A stretch of DNA of 64,000 nt from Roseiarcus fermentans (GTDB taxonomy: Bacteria > Pseudomonadota > Alphaproteobacteria > Rhizobiales > Beijerinckiaceae), in contig NZ_QNRK01000005.1 in the NCBI RefSeq assembly GCF_003315135.1, forward strand, positions 158,281 through 222,280. The letters run 5' to 3'. The notes beneath the pieces were generated by a model, which worked only from the letters and a program-made list of their open reading frames with translations, was not told the DNA's origin and ran no database searches. Numbering within the stretch: the stretch's first letter is position 1; every line of letters starts with the position of its first letter. Shown here one piece after another: positions 30,369-40,540 of the stretch. A program made the position numbers and the translations under genes.

Positions 30369-30540
30369 CTTCCCCGGCTTCGCCGGGGAAGGTGTCGCGA
30401 AGCGACGGATGGGGTATGGAAAGCAGGGCTCGGTGTGCCCCTGGGGCTGCGACGGTCGTGCAATGCTCCCAGCGTGGAGGGGTCGGCCCACACCCCATCC
30501 GTCGCTTCGCGACACCTTCCCCAACTTTCGTTGGGGAAGG
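30369..30540. repeat. Composite inverted repeat (REP- or MITE-like)
   Basis: Two perfectly complementary 31-base arms (30385-30415 and 30492-30522) face each other around a 76-base spacer. Each arm contains the small hairpin gtcgc-gaa-gcgac. At the outer ends are further hairpins: 30369-30377 with 30383-30391, and 30515-30524 with 30531-30540. The pattern resembles dispersed palindromic elements of Hyphomicrobiales. It sits at the broken end of the PIN-toxin remnant. Confidence 0.7.
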
Positions 30541-30566
30541 GGGCCGCCGTCCCGGGCGCCCGGCGA

Positions 30567-30746
30567 TCACGGCGCCGCCGGCGTCACCTCCGCCGCGATC
30601 CGCTCTCCCATCTCCACCTCCGCCGTCGCCAGTTCATAGCTCGTCTGGAGGTTGAGCTAGAACCGCGCGCTGGCGCCGAAGTAACGGCCGAGACGCATCG
30701 CGGATTCCGGGGAGGCGCGGCGCCCGCCGTTGAGAATGCCCTTCAT
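30567..30746 (-). pseudogene. HigA-type antitoxin remnant with in-frame stop
   Basis: Sixty codons in one frame match the second half of HigA-family XRE antitoxins: GILNGGRRASPESAMRLGRYF, then FGASARF, a stop (TAG at 30657-30659) and LNLQTSYELATAEVE. Family members usually have Trp at the stop position, so a single G-to-A change explains it. The DNA-binding N-terminal half is absent, and the AT-rich gene begins to overlap exactly here. No HigB toxin is seen. Confidence 0.6.
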
Positions 30747-32372
30747 TCACACCGGGGGCGAAGGCGATTGCAGGCCCTCAGCGGGTTCAGCATCCGATGA
30801 AGATTTTCTTTTGGAAATGATCGATTCTTCTATTACCGATTTGATTCCGCTTATTGAAATTAGTCTTTCTCTAAAGTTCAGATACTCGCTTCGCAGATCC
30901 CCCGATAATTCATCAGTATCAAGTAACGTAAGCTGTGAGCAAACCCAATTTACACGATCACACTCCGCTTTCGGTTCAATTCGGGACCGAAATGCACACC
31001 CGTAGAATGAACTACCGACTGCGAAGCGCACGATATACAGTGCGTCCGAAGGCAGCAAATGTAGACTCTGGACAGGTAAATCGGTTTGAAAACTCATATT
31101 AATATCTGTAGAACCAGTGAGAAGTTTGTATATGCTGGTTATATGAAATCTCTGTTCAATCAAATCGCCTATGAGAATTGGTTTGTCGGAGGCTTTAGCA
31201 CGTTTACGTAGCTCCATTGCCGCCTCAAGAACAGGAATCATGGCAGCAAAAAAAGTCATATCAGAGGCACTTTCCGTTCTGTCGACATTAAATACTATGT
31301 CCGACATTCCTTTAATACTAAAGATAACGTTAAATGGCTCTTCAGCGACCATACAGAGACAATCGTAAGCCCTCAAAAATGTTTCGAGAGGATGCGGCTC
31401 TCGATGTCGATCCTCAGATAAAAACACACGGACTCCCTCATTTCCAACCATCCACTCGATTAACGTTGTCTTCACTCGAAATCTGAATACGCCTTCAGTG
31501 ATGAACCGGTCTGGAAGAAAAAGCTCTCCATCAAGAAATATTGACTTGCCGCTATTTCGACCGGTAACTGACAGTTTCACTGTCGCGCAGGCACTTGGCT
31601 CAAATTTAAGTATAGACCGCCCACCGATTGATTCGGCTTCATTTAATATGGAAATACCAAAGCGACGGTCAAAATGATCAACTCTGATGGCCGGAAGGTC
31701 TGTAAGTCCTAGAATACCATCATAAAAGTCATCGATAGATAATTTGTCGAACTCGAGACTTACGCGATATCGACCTTGCTCGTACCCACAGGAGGCCACA
31801 AACTCGCGCTTGATATCGATATATTTAAAAATATCATTGCCAATACACGATAATAAATATTTCTTAAGCTCTAATGGATCCTGACCCACCGGGTAGGACT
31901 TTTTAATACCAAACGAGACAGTCTTCTTATTTAATTCAGTTGACCCTTGAAGGTGTTCTTCTCGCAGTCGCTTCAATATTGTCTCAATAATACCGTTATG
32001 AATGTGAATTAGAGATATCTCGACGTCCGGAATCGCCTGATCTTCGCGTGCTCCGTGCGGGAGCCGGACGATCACAAGAAAGGTTGGCGTCGGGTTCCGT
32101 ACCAGGCGTTCTGCAACCCTCAGATCAAGACTGACCCGCCTTGAAGAGTGTCCGATGGTTTTAACCTGCGCAATAAACTCAAGTGCCGAAGGCCTCGTAT
32201 CAAGTGTAAGAGATCGAATCGGTTCAACAAAGTCAAACTCGACGCTGAAATCTTTGCCTGTCATATCCGGAAAGGGCTTGCTGATCGCCAGCCCTGCCAA
32301 CTCGCAAAGCTCTCTAAAACGCCCTTCGCCAATGCTGCCGATGCGATCTGGCCGGATACGCTTGTTATTCAT
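30747..32372 (-). CDS. AT-rich foreign gene, N-terminal PD-(D/E)XK nuclease-like (DUF4365-type) domain, otherwise unknown
   Basis: A 541-residue protein in strikingly AT-rich DNA (many aaa, ata and tta codons) between high-GC genes. Residues 11-105 look like a restriction-type nuclease fold of the DUF4365 kind: Glu16 in GSIGEGRF, Asp41 in MTGKDFSVEF, the core EFIAQVK (65-71), and a following beta-strand/helix with NPTPTFLVIVRL. The remaining roughly 430 residues, with many aromatic and beta-type stretches, match nothing I know. The last 20 codons run into ordinary high-GC DNA. It lies 47 bases after uvrB. The start at 32372 lacks a strong ribosome-binding site; 32402 is possible. A single-gene defence or stress effector is a hypothesis only. 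Confidence 0.7.
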   Translation of the reverse strand: MNNKRIRPDRIGSIGEGRFRELCELAGLAISKPFPDMTGKDFSVEFDFVEPIRSLTLDTRPSALEFIAQVKTIGHSSRRVSLDLRVAERLVRNPTPTFLVIVRLPHGAREDQAIPDVEISLIHIHNGIIETILKRLREEHLQGSTELNKKTVSFGIKKSYPVGQDPLELKKYLLSCIGNDIFKYIDIKREFVASCGYEQGRYRVSLEFDKLSIDDFYDGILGLTDLPAIRVDHFDRRFGISILNEAESIGGRSILKFEPSACATVKLSVTGRNSGKSIFLDGELFLPDRFITEGVFRFRVKTTLIEWMVGNEGVRVFLSEDRHREPHPLETFLRAYDCLCMVAEEPFNVIFSIKGMSDIVFNVDRTESASDMTFFAAMIPVLEAAMELRKRAKASDKPILIGDLIEQRFHITSIYKLLTGSTDINMSFQTDLPVQSLHLLPSDALYIVRFAVGSSFYGCAFRSRIEPKAECDRVNWVCSQLTLLDTDELSGDLRSEYLNFRERLISISGIKSVIEESIISKRKSSSDAEPAEGLQSPSPPV

Positions 32373-32419
32373 GCCGTGTTCACCAACATTGGAACAGCCC
32401 ATCGCATGAGTCGCGGTAT

Positions 32420-34915
<2,496 letters not shown>

Positions 34916-35255
34916 GGGCGGAATATGGGGCGAATCGGCGGGCGGGGGAAGGGCGTGGCGCGTCGGCGCCGTCCCGGAGCACGATCGTCACGCTCCAGTC
35001 GATTCGGCCAAGACTTGAACGCACAGATCGGCGTTCGGCGCGAAGACCGAGCCAGATCGGGTAGAAAATCCAAAGTAAAGGCCACTTCTTCTCGGTAGCT
35101 CGCGCAGGCGATCCCGCTCCTGTTCGAAAGAAGTTCTGGCCGGCTCGCGACCGCTGCATCGCGGTTTCTTAGAGAAGCCGTCACAAATCTTTCTTCGATA
35201 CAGTGTTAACCAGTGATCGCGGGAGATTTGCTCCACTGAGAAGAAGGGGAATATC
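34916..35255. other. Intergenic gap between uvrB and the PEP-CTERM gene
   Basis: Divergent gap of 340 bases that must hold both promoters. I see no gene, RNA structure or clear operator. The right end, gaagaagggg, is the ribosome-binding site of the next gene. Confidence 0.5.
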
Positions 35256-35849
35256 ATGCGGAAAATATGGAGAGACGGTCGCGTTTCCGTCGCGGCCATC
35301 GCGACGATCGCGTCGGCCAGCTCGGCGATGGCGACCACGATCAACTTCGACGATGTCGTGGTTAGCAGCGGAAATTACGTGACGTTGAGCACGTATGATG
35401 GATTTACCTGGAGCAACGCAGCCGTTGAAAACCACATACCAGTTGGTGGTTACATCACCGGTATCGTCTCTCAGTCGAACGCCTTGTTCGATATAACGGG
35501 CAATAAGGCGACCTTTACATCGAACTCCGGGACGTTCACGTTCGACAGCGCCTACTTCGCTTCCGCGCCGAGTTCGTCGTCCGTTGTTGTTTCCGACAAT
35601 CTCGGCGACTCGAAGACTCTCGCAATCACGTCGTCGCCGGTCCTGTTCACCTTCGACTGGAGCGGGGTCAGCTCCGTGTCGTTCAAGGGCGGGGTTGCCG
35701 TGGTCGACAACATCACGTTCGAGCCGACCGTGGCCGGAGGGACCGCCGCGCCCGAGGCTTCCACGTGGGCGATGATGCTGTTCGGCTTCCTGGGGGTCGG
35801 GTTCCTGGCCCAGCGCAGAACGCGCGCGCCCTTCGTCCCGGCGGCCTGA
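35256..35849 (+). CDS. Exported protein with PEPxxWA-type C-terminal sorting signal
   Basis: A 197-residue product with a signal peptide (residues 8-26, ASASSAMA-TT) and a beta-rich, Ser/Thr-rich mature part typical of surface or extracellular-matrix proteins. The last 32 residues are a PEP-CTERM-like tripartite signal: APEASTWAM, a hydrophobic stretch (MLFGFLGVGFLA), and QRRTR. Such proteins are processed by an exosortase, which is not in this window. A good aagggga site precedes the ATG. GC content is lower than in the flanking genes. Confidence 0.75.
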   Translation: MRKIWRDGRVSVAAIATIASASSAMATTINFDDVVVSSGNYVTLSTYDGFTWSNAAVENHIPVGGYITGIVSQSNALFDITGNKATFTSNSGTFTFDSAYFASAPSSSSVVVSDNLGDSKTLAITSSPVLFTFDWSGVSSVSFKGGVAVVDNITFEPTVAGGTAAPEASTWAMMLFGFLGVGFLAQRRTRAPFVPAA

Positions 35850-35865
35850 CGCCATTTCCGGGTGA

Positions 35866-36030
35866 TCAGCTCGGATTGGCGATGGGCGGCCAGCCGTGGG
35901 ATCCGGCTCTCCCTTTCAGGGATTGTCGGTCGTTGGCGAGTTGGGCGCATTGTCGCGAGACGATGGCCTCGAGGGTTTCGAGGTCAGGGATGCGCCTGTT
36001 GACGATGGGCTCGTCGACGATGGGCTCGTC
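35866..36030 (-). pseudogene. IS630-type transposase C-terminal remnant
   Basis: Leftward frame reads NRRIPDLETLEAIVSRQC then LANDRQSLKGRAGSHGWPP and a stop, which resembles the ending of some IS630-family transposases (..FPDLETLE.....RC...L...P..I.G.T.FHWWP). No catalytic core is present. A tandem duplication of 15 bases (36001-36015 and 36016-36030) gives two copies of DEPIV at its start. The match is by eye and weak. Confidence 0.35.
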
Positions 36031-36082
36031 GACGACACCGCGCCGACCTCTTGCCAGCCCGAAGGCCGGTGAACGGACGGGG

Positions 36083-36114
36083 TCAAGGCCGGAGGCGCGA
36101 AGCGCCAGCCTTGA
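36083..36114. repeat. Imperfect palindromic element with gaa loop
   Basis: Nested inverted arms TCAAGG/CCTTGA (36083-36088 and 36109-36114) around GGCGC-gaa-GCGCC (36094-36106). The gcgaagcgc apical loop resembles that in the composite repeat at 30385-30415, so both may belong to one class of REP-like sequences. Confidence 0.4.
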
Positions 36115-36166
36115 GCCCGGCCGAGCACGGGCTACGCGGACCTTCACAGTTGCTCGCGTCAGACCC

Positions 36167-37552
36167 TCACGCCATCCATTCGCCGCCGTCGAAGCGGCGC
36201 GAGGGCGTGCGCATCGTCACCAGTTCCTCGGCGGCCGTCGGATGCACCGCCATGGTGGCGTCGAAGTCCTCTTTCGTCGCGCCGAGCGTCATCGCCACCG
36301 CGACCAGCTGGATCATCTCGCCGGCGTCGGGGGCGAGGATGTGGGCGCCCATGACCTTGCGGGTCGCGCCGTCGACGATCAGCTTCATGATCGCCCGCTC
36401 GCCGCTGCCCGACAGCGTCGCCTTCATCGGCCGGAAATTGGCCTCGTAGACCTCGAATTGTCCGAGCCGCGCCACCGCCTCGGCTTCCGTCATGCCGACC
36501 GCGCCCAGTTCCGGCGTGCAGAACACCACGCTCGCCGTCGTGTCGTAACGGATCGGCCGCGGGCCCTTGCCGAACAGACGGTCGGCGAGCGCGTGGCCCT
36601 CGCGGATCGCCACCGGGGTCAGGTTGATGTGGTCGGTCACGTCGCCGACGGCGTGCAGCCAGGGCAGGTTGCTGGTCAGGGTCTCGTCGACCAGGATCGC
36701 GCCGTGCGGGCTGAGCTTCACGCCGACCGCTTCGAGCCCGAGATTGGCGGTGTAGGGGTGACGGCCGGTCGCGAGCAGGACCTGATCGACGTCGAGCGCC
36801 TGCCCGTCCGTGAGCGCGACGCGCAGCGTCCCGTCGCCGAGTTTGACGATCCGCTTCGGCAGGCAGCCGAATTCGAACCGCACGCCGGCGCGGATCATGC
36901 CGTCGCGCACGCCGGCGCGCATGTCGTCGTCGAAGCCGCGCAGCACGTTGGGCGCGCGCATGACCTCGGTCACCTGCGATCCCAGTCGCTGCATCAGCGA
37001 GGCGAACTCGACCGCGATGTAGCCGCCGCCAACGACCAGCAGCCGCTTGGGAAAGACGGGAAGGTCGAAGATCTCGTTCGAGCTGATCGCATGCCCGATC
37101 CCATCGACCTCCGGAACGAGCGTCGGCCGCGAGCCGGTCGCGATCAGGATGTGGCGCGCCGACAGCTCGCGGCCGCCCGCGAGCCGCACCCGCTGCGGGC
37201 CGACGATCGTCGCCCGCTCCTCGACCAGTTCGGCGCCGGAGGCGGCGAGATTGGACCGATAGGCGGCCGAGAGCCGGGAAATCTCCTTCTCCTTGGCCGC
37301 GACGAGGCTCGGCCAGTCGAATGACGTCTCCCCGACCGTCCAGCCGAATCCGGCCGCGTCGGAAAATTCGTCGGCGAAGCGGCTGGCGTAGACGTAGAGT
37401 TTTTTCGGCACGCAGCCACGGATGACGCAGGTGCCGCCGATCCGGCTCTCCTCCGCAACCACCGTCCGCGCGCCGTGCCCGGCGGCGATCCGCGCCGCCC
37501 GCACCCCGCCGGAGCCGGCGCCGATGACGAAGAAGTCGACGTCGAACGCCAT
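36167..37552 (-). CDS. gor: Glutathione-disulfide reductase
   Basis: Reduces glutathione disulfide with NADPH. The 461-residue flavoprotein has the FAD-binding FFVIGAGSGGVRAA, the redox disulfide Cys42/Cys47 in GGTCVIRGCVPKK, an NADPH site VVGGGYIAVEFASLM, the second FAD contact HAVGDVTDHINLTPVA, and the C-terminal catalytic MAVHPTAAEEL (His-x-x-x-x-Glu). Length and motif order are standard. It ends in the same direction as the DUF2059 gene that precedes it by 13 bases, so they may share a transcript. Confidence 0.95.
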   Translation of the reverse strand: MAFDVDFFVIGAGSGGVRAARIAAGHGARTVVAEESRIGGTCVIRGCVPKKLYVYASRFADEFSDAAGFGWTVGETSFDWPSLVAAKEKEISRLSAAYRSNLAASGAELVEERATIVGPQRVRLAGGRELSARHILIATGSRPTLVPEVDGIGHAISSNEIFDLPVFPKRLLVVGGGYIAVEFASLMQRLGSQVTEVMRAPNVLRGFDDDMRAGVRDGMIRAGVRFEFGCLPKRIVKLGDGTLRVALTDGQALDVDQVLLATGRHPYTANLGLEAVGVKLSPHGAILVDETLTSNLPWLHAVGDVTDHINLTPVAIREGHALADRLFGKGPRPIRYDTTASVVFCTPELGAVGMTEAEAVARLGQFEVYEANFRPMKATLSGSGERAIMKLIVDGATRKVMGAHILAPDAGEMIQLVAVAMTLGATKEDFDATMAVHPTAAEELVTMRTPSRRFDGGEWMA

Positions 37553-37565
37553 GGCCCCGCGCTCC

Positions 37566-38096
37566 CTAGAAGTCGACGCCCTTCTTTTTCATGTCCTCGC
37601 GCGCCTTGGCCACGATGTCGCCGGACAGCTCCTGGCGCCAGGGTCCGACCACGTCCTGCAGCTTGCCGAAGAAAATCGGCTCGAGGGCGAGGTATTTCTG
37701 GCCGAGCGGGCTCGTGAAGAAGGCGGCGACGTCAACGAGATCCTTCTCGGACAAGGAGAGCGCGAGCAGCGCCTCGGCTTTGCCGTAGGTCTGTTGGGCC
37801 GACTTGTCGAATTCGGGCTTGATGGCGAGCAGGGACGCCTCCAGGCTCTGCTTGAGCTCCGGACGCGTCGTCAGGACGTTGCGCTCGAGCTCGCTCATCA
37901 TGGTCGGCACGGTCTTGGCGATGCTTTCCTTGACGCCCATTGCGATCAGAAGCTGGTCGGCGGCATGCACGGCCGCCGGCGACGGCGGCGGAACCGTGGG
38001 AGAAGCGGGCGCCCCGGCGTCGGCCGCCAGAGCCGCCGCGCCCCCGAGGAGCGCGCACGCGAGGATCGAGGCGGATAGGGTTCGCGTCGCGAACAT
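37566..38096 (-). CDS. DUF2059-type exported protein
   Basis: A 176-residue protein with a signal peptide (residues 6-24, ALLGGAAALA-AD), a Pro-rich linker (PSPTVPPPSP-like), and a helical domain of the DUF2059 kind (FFTSPLGQKYLALEPIFFGK). DUF2059 proteins are periplasmic and of unknown function. The start at 38096 follows ctgggag. It lies between rpiA (23 bases upstream) and gor (13 bases downstream), all leftward, suggesting one operon. I cannot assign a role. Confidence 0.75.
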   Translation of the reverse strand: MFATRTLSASILACALLGGAAALAADAGAPASPTVPPPSPAAVHAADQLLIAMGVKESIAKTVPTMMSELERNVLTTRPELKQSLEASLLAIKPEFDKSAQQTYGKAEALLALSLSEKDLVDVAAFFTSPLGQKYLALEPIFFGKLQDVVGPWRQELSGDIVAKAREDMKKKGVDF

Positions 38097-38119
38097 GAAC
38101 AAACTCCCAGATGTTGAAT

Positions 38120-38824
38120 TCAGAGTCGGCCGAGGGTCCTGACCGCGTCGGCCCCGGCGATGAAGGCCACGCGCGCATAGCCGATGAACAGGCCGTGCTC
38201 GACGACGCCCGGGATGACGGACAGGGCCGCGGCGAGCCGCTCCGGGTCCGCGATCGCGCCGAGGCGGCAATCGAGGATGAAGTGGCCGCCGTCGGTGACG
38301 AAAGGCTTGGGCCCGCCGCGCAGGACGAGTTCGCCCGGCGCGCCGAGGCCTTCGAGCGCCTTTTCGATATGGCGGCGCGTCGAAACGAGGCCGAACGGCA
38401 CGACCTCGACCGGCAGCGGGAAGGCGCCGAGGCGCGCCACGGCCTTGGACGCGTCGGCGATCACCGCCATGCTGAGCGACGCGGCCGCGACGATCTTCTC
38501 GCGCAGCAGGGCCCCGCCGCCGCCCTTGATCAGCCGGAGTTCGGGGTCGACCTCGTCGGCGCCGTCGACGGTCAGGTCGAGCTCGGGCATGTCGTCGAGC
38601 GTCGTCATCGGAATGTTCAGGCCCTTCGCCTGGGCGAGCGTCGCCTCCGAGGTCGCGACGCAGCGGACCTTCAGTCCTTGGGCGACCTTCTCGCCCAGCA
38701 GGTCGACGAAATGGCGCGCCGTCGTGCCGGTCCCGAGCCCGAGCCGCATGCCCGGCTCGACCAGATCGAGCGCCCGCCGGGCGGCCTCGCGCTTCAGGCG
38801 TTCGCTGTCTTGGTTGGCGGCCAT
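38120..38824 (-). CDS. rpiA: Ribose-5-phosphate isomerase A
   Basis: Interconverts ribose 5-phosphate and ribulose 5-phosphate in the pentose phosphate pathway. The 234-residue protein has [13 protein letters not shown], the active-site [26 protein letters not shown] region (shown in parts: DGADEVD and [11 protein letters not shown]), and the conserved [10 protein letters not shown] and LDCRLGAI ends. The ATG at 38824 has a ggaag site; the upstream frame is non-homologous. It is the first gene of a likely rpiA-DUF2059-gor unit. Confidence 0.95.
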   Translation of the reverse strand: MAANQDSERLKREAARRALDLVEPGMRLGLGTGTTARHFVDLLGEKVAQGLKVRCVATSEATLAQAKGLNIPMTTLDDMPELDLTVDGADEVDPELRLIKGGGGALLREKIVAAASLSMAVIADASKAVARLGAFPLPVEVVPFGLVSTRRHIEKALEGLGAPGELVLRGGPKPFVTDGGHFILDCRLGAIADPERLAAALSVIPGVVEHGLFIGYARVAFIAGADAVRTLGRL

Positions 38825-38981
38825 GCTTCCTTCCCGTCGGTCGGCCTCGCGGGGCCCGCGCTCCTCGCGGCGGGGACGGCGAAGCCATGAGATGAGACGC
38901 CGCGCGCCCGTCGAGGACGCGCGAGCCGCTTTAGCGGCTCGGGGAGTCGATGGCAATCGGGGCGGCGCCGAGCCGCCCTCG

Positions 38982-40259
38982 TCACGTCCTGCCGGCCTCG
39001 AGCACGTCCTCGAGCGTGCGCAGGCCCGTGATCGGGGCGTTCACCAGCACCGCCATGTTGCCGGGCGCGTGCAGGTTCTTCCACATCTTGGTGTGGGCGA
39101 GGGGAATCTCTTTCCACGGAAAGACTTCCGACATGCAGGGGTCGATGCGCCGATCGAGGACGAACTTGTTGGCCGCGGAGGCCTGCTTGAGGTTGGCGAA
39201 ATGCGAGCCCTGGATCCGCTTCTGCCGCATCCAGACGAAGCGCGCGTCGAAGGTGATGTTGAACCCGCTCGTTCCGGCGCAGAACACCACCATGCCGCCG
39301 CGCTTGACCACGAAGCACGAGGTCGGAAAGGTCGCCTCGCCCGGGTGCTCGAACACCACGTCGACGTCCTTCTTGCCGGTGATGTCCCAGATCGCCTTGC
39401 CGAACTTGCGCGCCTCCGCCATGTAGGCGCTGTATTCGGGCGTGTTCACCTTGGGCAGCTGGCCCCAGCAGTTGAAATTCTTGCGATTGATCACGCCCTT
39501 GGCGCCGAGCGACATCACGTAGTCGCGCTTGCTCTCGTCCGAGATGACGCCGATGGCGTTGGCACCGGCGGCGGCGCAGAGCTGGACGCCGAACACGCCG
39601 AGGCCGCCGGACGCGCCCCAGACGAGCACGTTGTCGCTCGGACGAAGCCGGTGCGGTTCGTGGCCGAACAGCATCCGGTACGCGGTCGCGAGCGTCAACG
39701 TGTACGAAGCCGCCTCCTCCCAGGTGAGATGCTTCGGCCGCTCCATCAACTGCCGGTCCTGAACGCGGCAGAACTGGGCGAACGAGCCGTCCGGCGTCTC
39801 GTATCCCCAGATCCGCTGCGAAGCGGAGAACATCGGATCGCCGCCGTTGCATTCCTCGTCGTCGCCGTCGTCCTGGTTGCAGTGGACGACGACTTCGTCG
39901 CCGACCTTCCACCGCTTCACCTTCGACCCGACCGCCCAGACGATGCCGGAGGCGTCGGAGCCCGCGATGTGATACGGGTTCTTGTGCACGTCGAGCACGG
40001 AAACCGGCTCGCCCAGCGCCGCCCAAACGCCGTTGTAGTTGACGCCGGCCGCCATCACCAGGACGAGCACGTCGTGGCTGTCGAGCGGCCAGGTCGGCAC
40101 GACCTCGATCTGCATCGACTCCTCCGGCGGTCCGTGCCGCTCCTTGCGCACGGCCCAGGCGTACATGGATTTCGGCACGTGGCCGAGCGGGGGGATTTCG
40201 CCGATCTCGTACAGGTCCTTGACCGGTGCTTCGGCCGTTTCGGCGGGACGGGTGTTCAT
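38982..40259 (-). CDS. ccr: Crotonyl-CoA carboxylase/reductase
   Basis: Reductively carboxylates crotonyl-CoA with CO2 and NADPH to ethylmalonyl-CoA, the signature step of the ethylmalonyl-CoA pathway. The 425-residue medium-chain dehydrogenase has [15 protein letters not shown], the acidic loop [18 protein letters not shown]-binding [17 protein letters not shown] and the CO2-site region [12 protein letters not shown] with [17 protein letters not shown]. Length fits. It is divergent from ecm, which catalyses a following step. The start at 40259 has gaggaag. Confidence 0.96.
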   Translation of the reverse strand: MNTRPAETAEAPVKDLYEIGEIPPLGHVPKSMYAWAVRKERHGPPEESMQIEVVPTWPLDSHDVLVLVMAAGVNYNGVWAALGEPVSVLDVHKNPYHIAGSDASGIVWAVGSKVKRWKVGDEVVVHCNQDDGDDEECNGGDPMFSASQRIWGYETPDGSFAQFCRVQDRQLMERPKHLTWEEAASYTLTLATAYRMLFGHEPHRLRPSDNVLVWGASGGLGVFGVQLCAAAGANAIGVISDESKRDYVMSLGAKGVINRKNFNCWGQLPKVNTPEYSAYMAEARKFGKAIWDITGKKDVDVVFEHPGEATFPTSCFVVKRGGMVVFCAGTSGFNITFDARFVWMRQKRIQGSHFANLKQASAANKFVLDRRIDPCMSEVFPWKEIPLAHTKMWKNLHAPGNMAVLVNAPITGLRTLEDVLEAGRT

Positions 40260-40345
40260 GGGCTTCCTCGAAGGGCGGCGTTTTGGCGGCCGGGCGCATA
40301 CCGGCCGGCCCCGATATTGCGTCGCACAAACCAGCATTGCCGTTC

Positions 40346-40369
40346 AAGCCGGGAAAATCAACCCGGCTT
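40346..40369 (+). terminator. Terminator-like hairpin in the ccr-ecm divergent gap
   Basis: AAGCCGGG, an 8-base AT-rich loop, CCCGGCTT, then TT. The stem is perfect and the rightward strand carries a four-T run. It lies between the two divergent genes, where it could attenuate a leader transcript toward ecm. Confidence 0.4.
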
Positions 40370-40478
40370 TTGGTCGCGTCCGGGCTGCGGAGGCCAAAAC
40401 ACCCATACGACGATTTGACGACGGCCGCCGGGTCGCGCCGGGGCGCCGGAATCTGGCGCGCGCCGGTTTTTTCTGCGA

Positions 40479-40493
40479 TTGTGCTGCGCACAA
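40479..40493. promoter_or_regulatory. Palindromic operator candidate upstream of ecm
   Basis: TTGTGC-tgc-GCACAA, six-base perfect arms, 48 bases before the ecm start. A related, less symmetric sequence (ttgcgtcgcacaa, 40317-40329) lies nearer ccr. The pair may be sites for a regulator of the ethylmalonyl-CoA genes; the regulator is not in the window. Confidence 0.4.
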
Positions 40494-40540
40494 AAGCGCG
40501 CGCGAGGGGCTCTGGAGCCGGCGCGCAAAGGGTGGCGACG

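Noticed and set aside
30136..30746. A functional toxin-antitoxin module
   Set aside because: The PIN remnant and the HigA remnant belong to different families, are on opposite strands, and each is truncated or interrupted.
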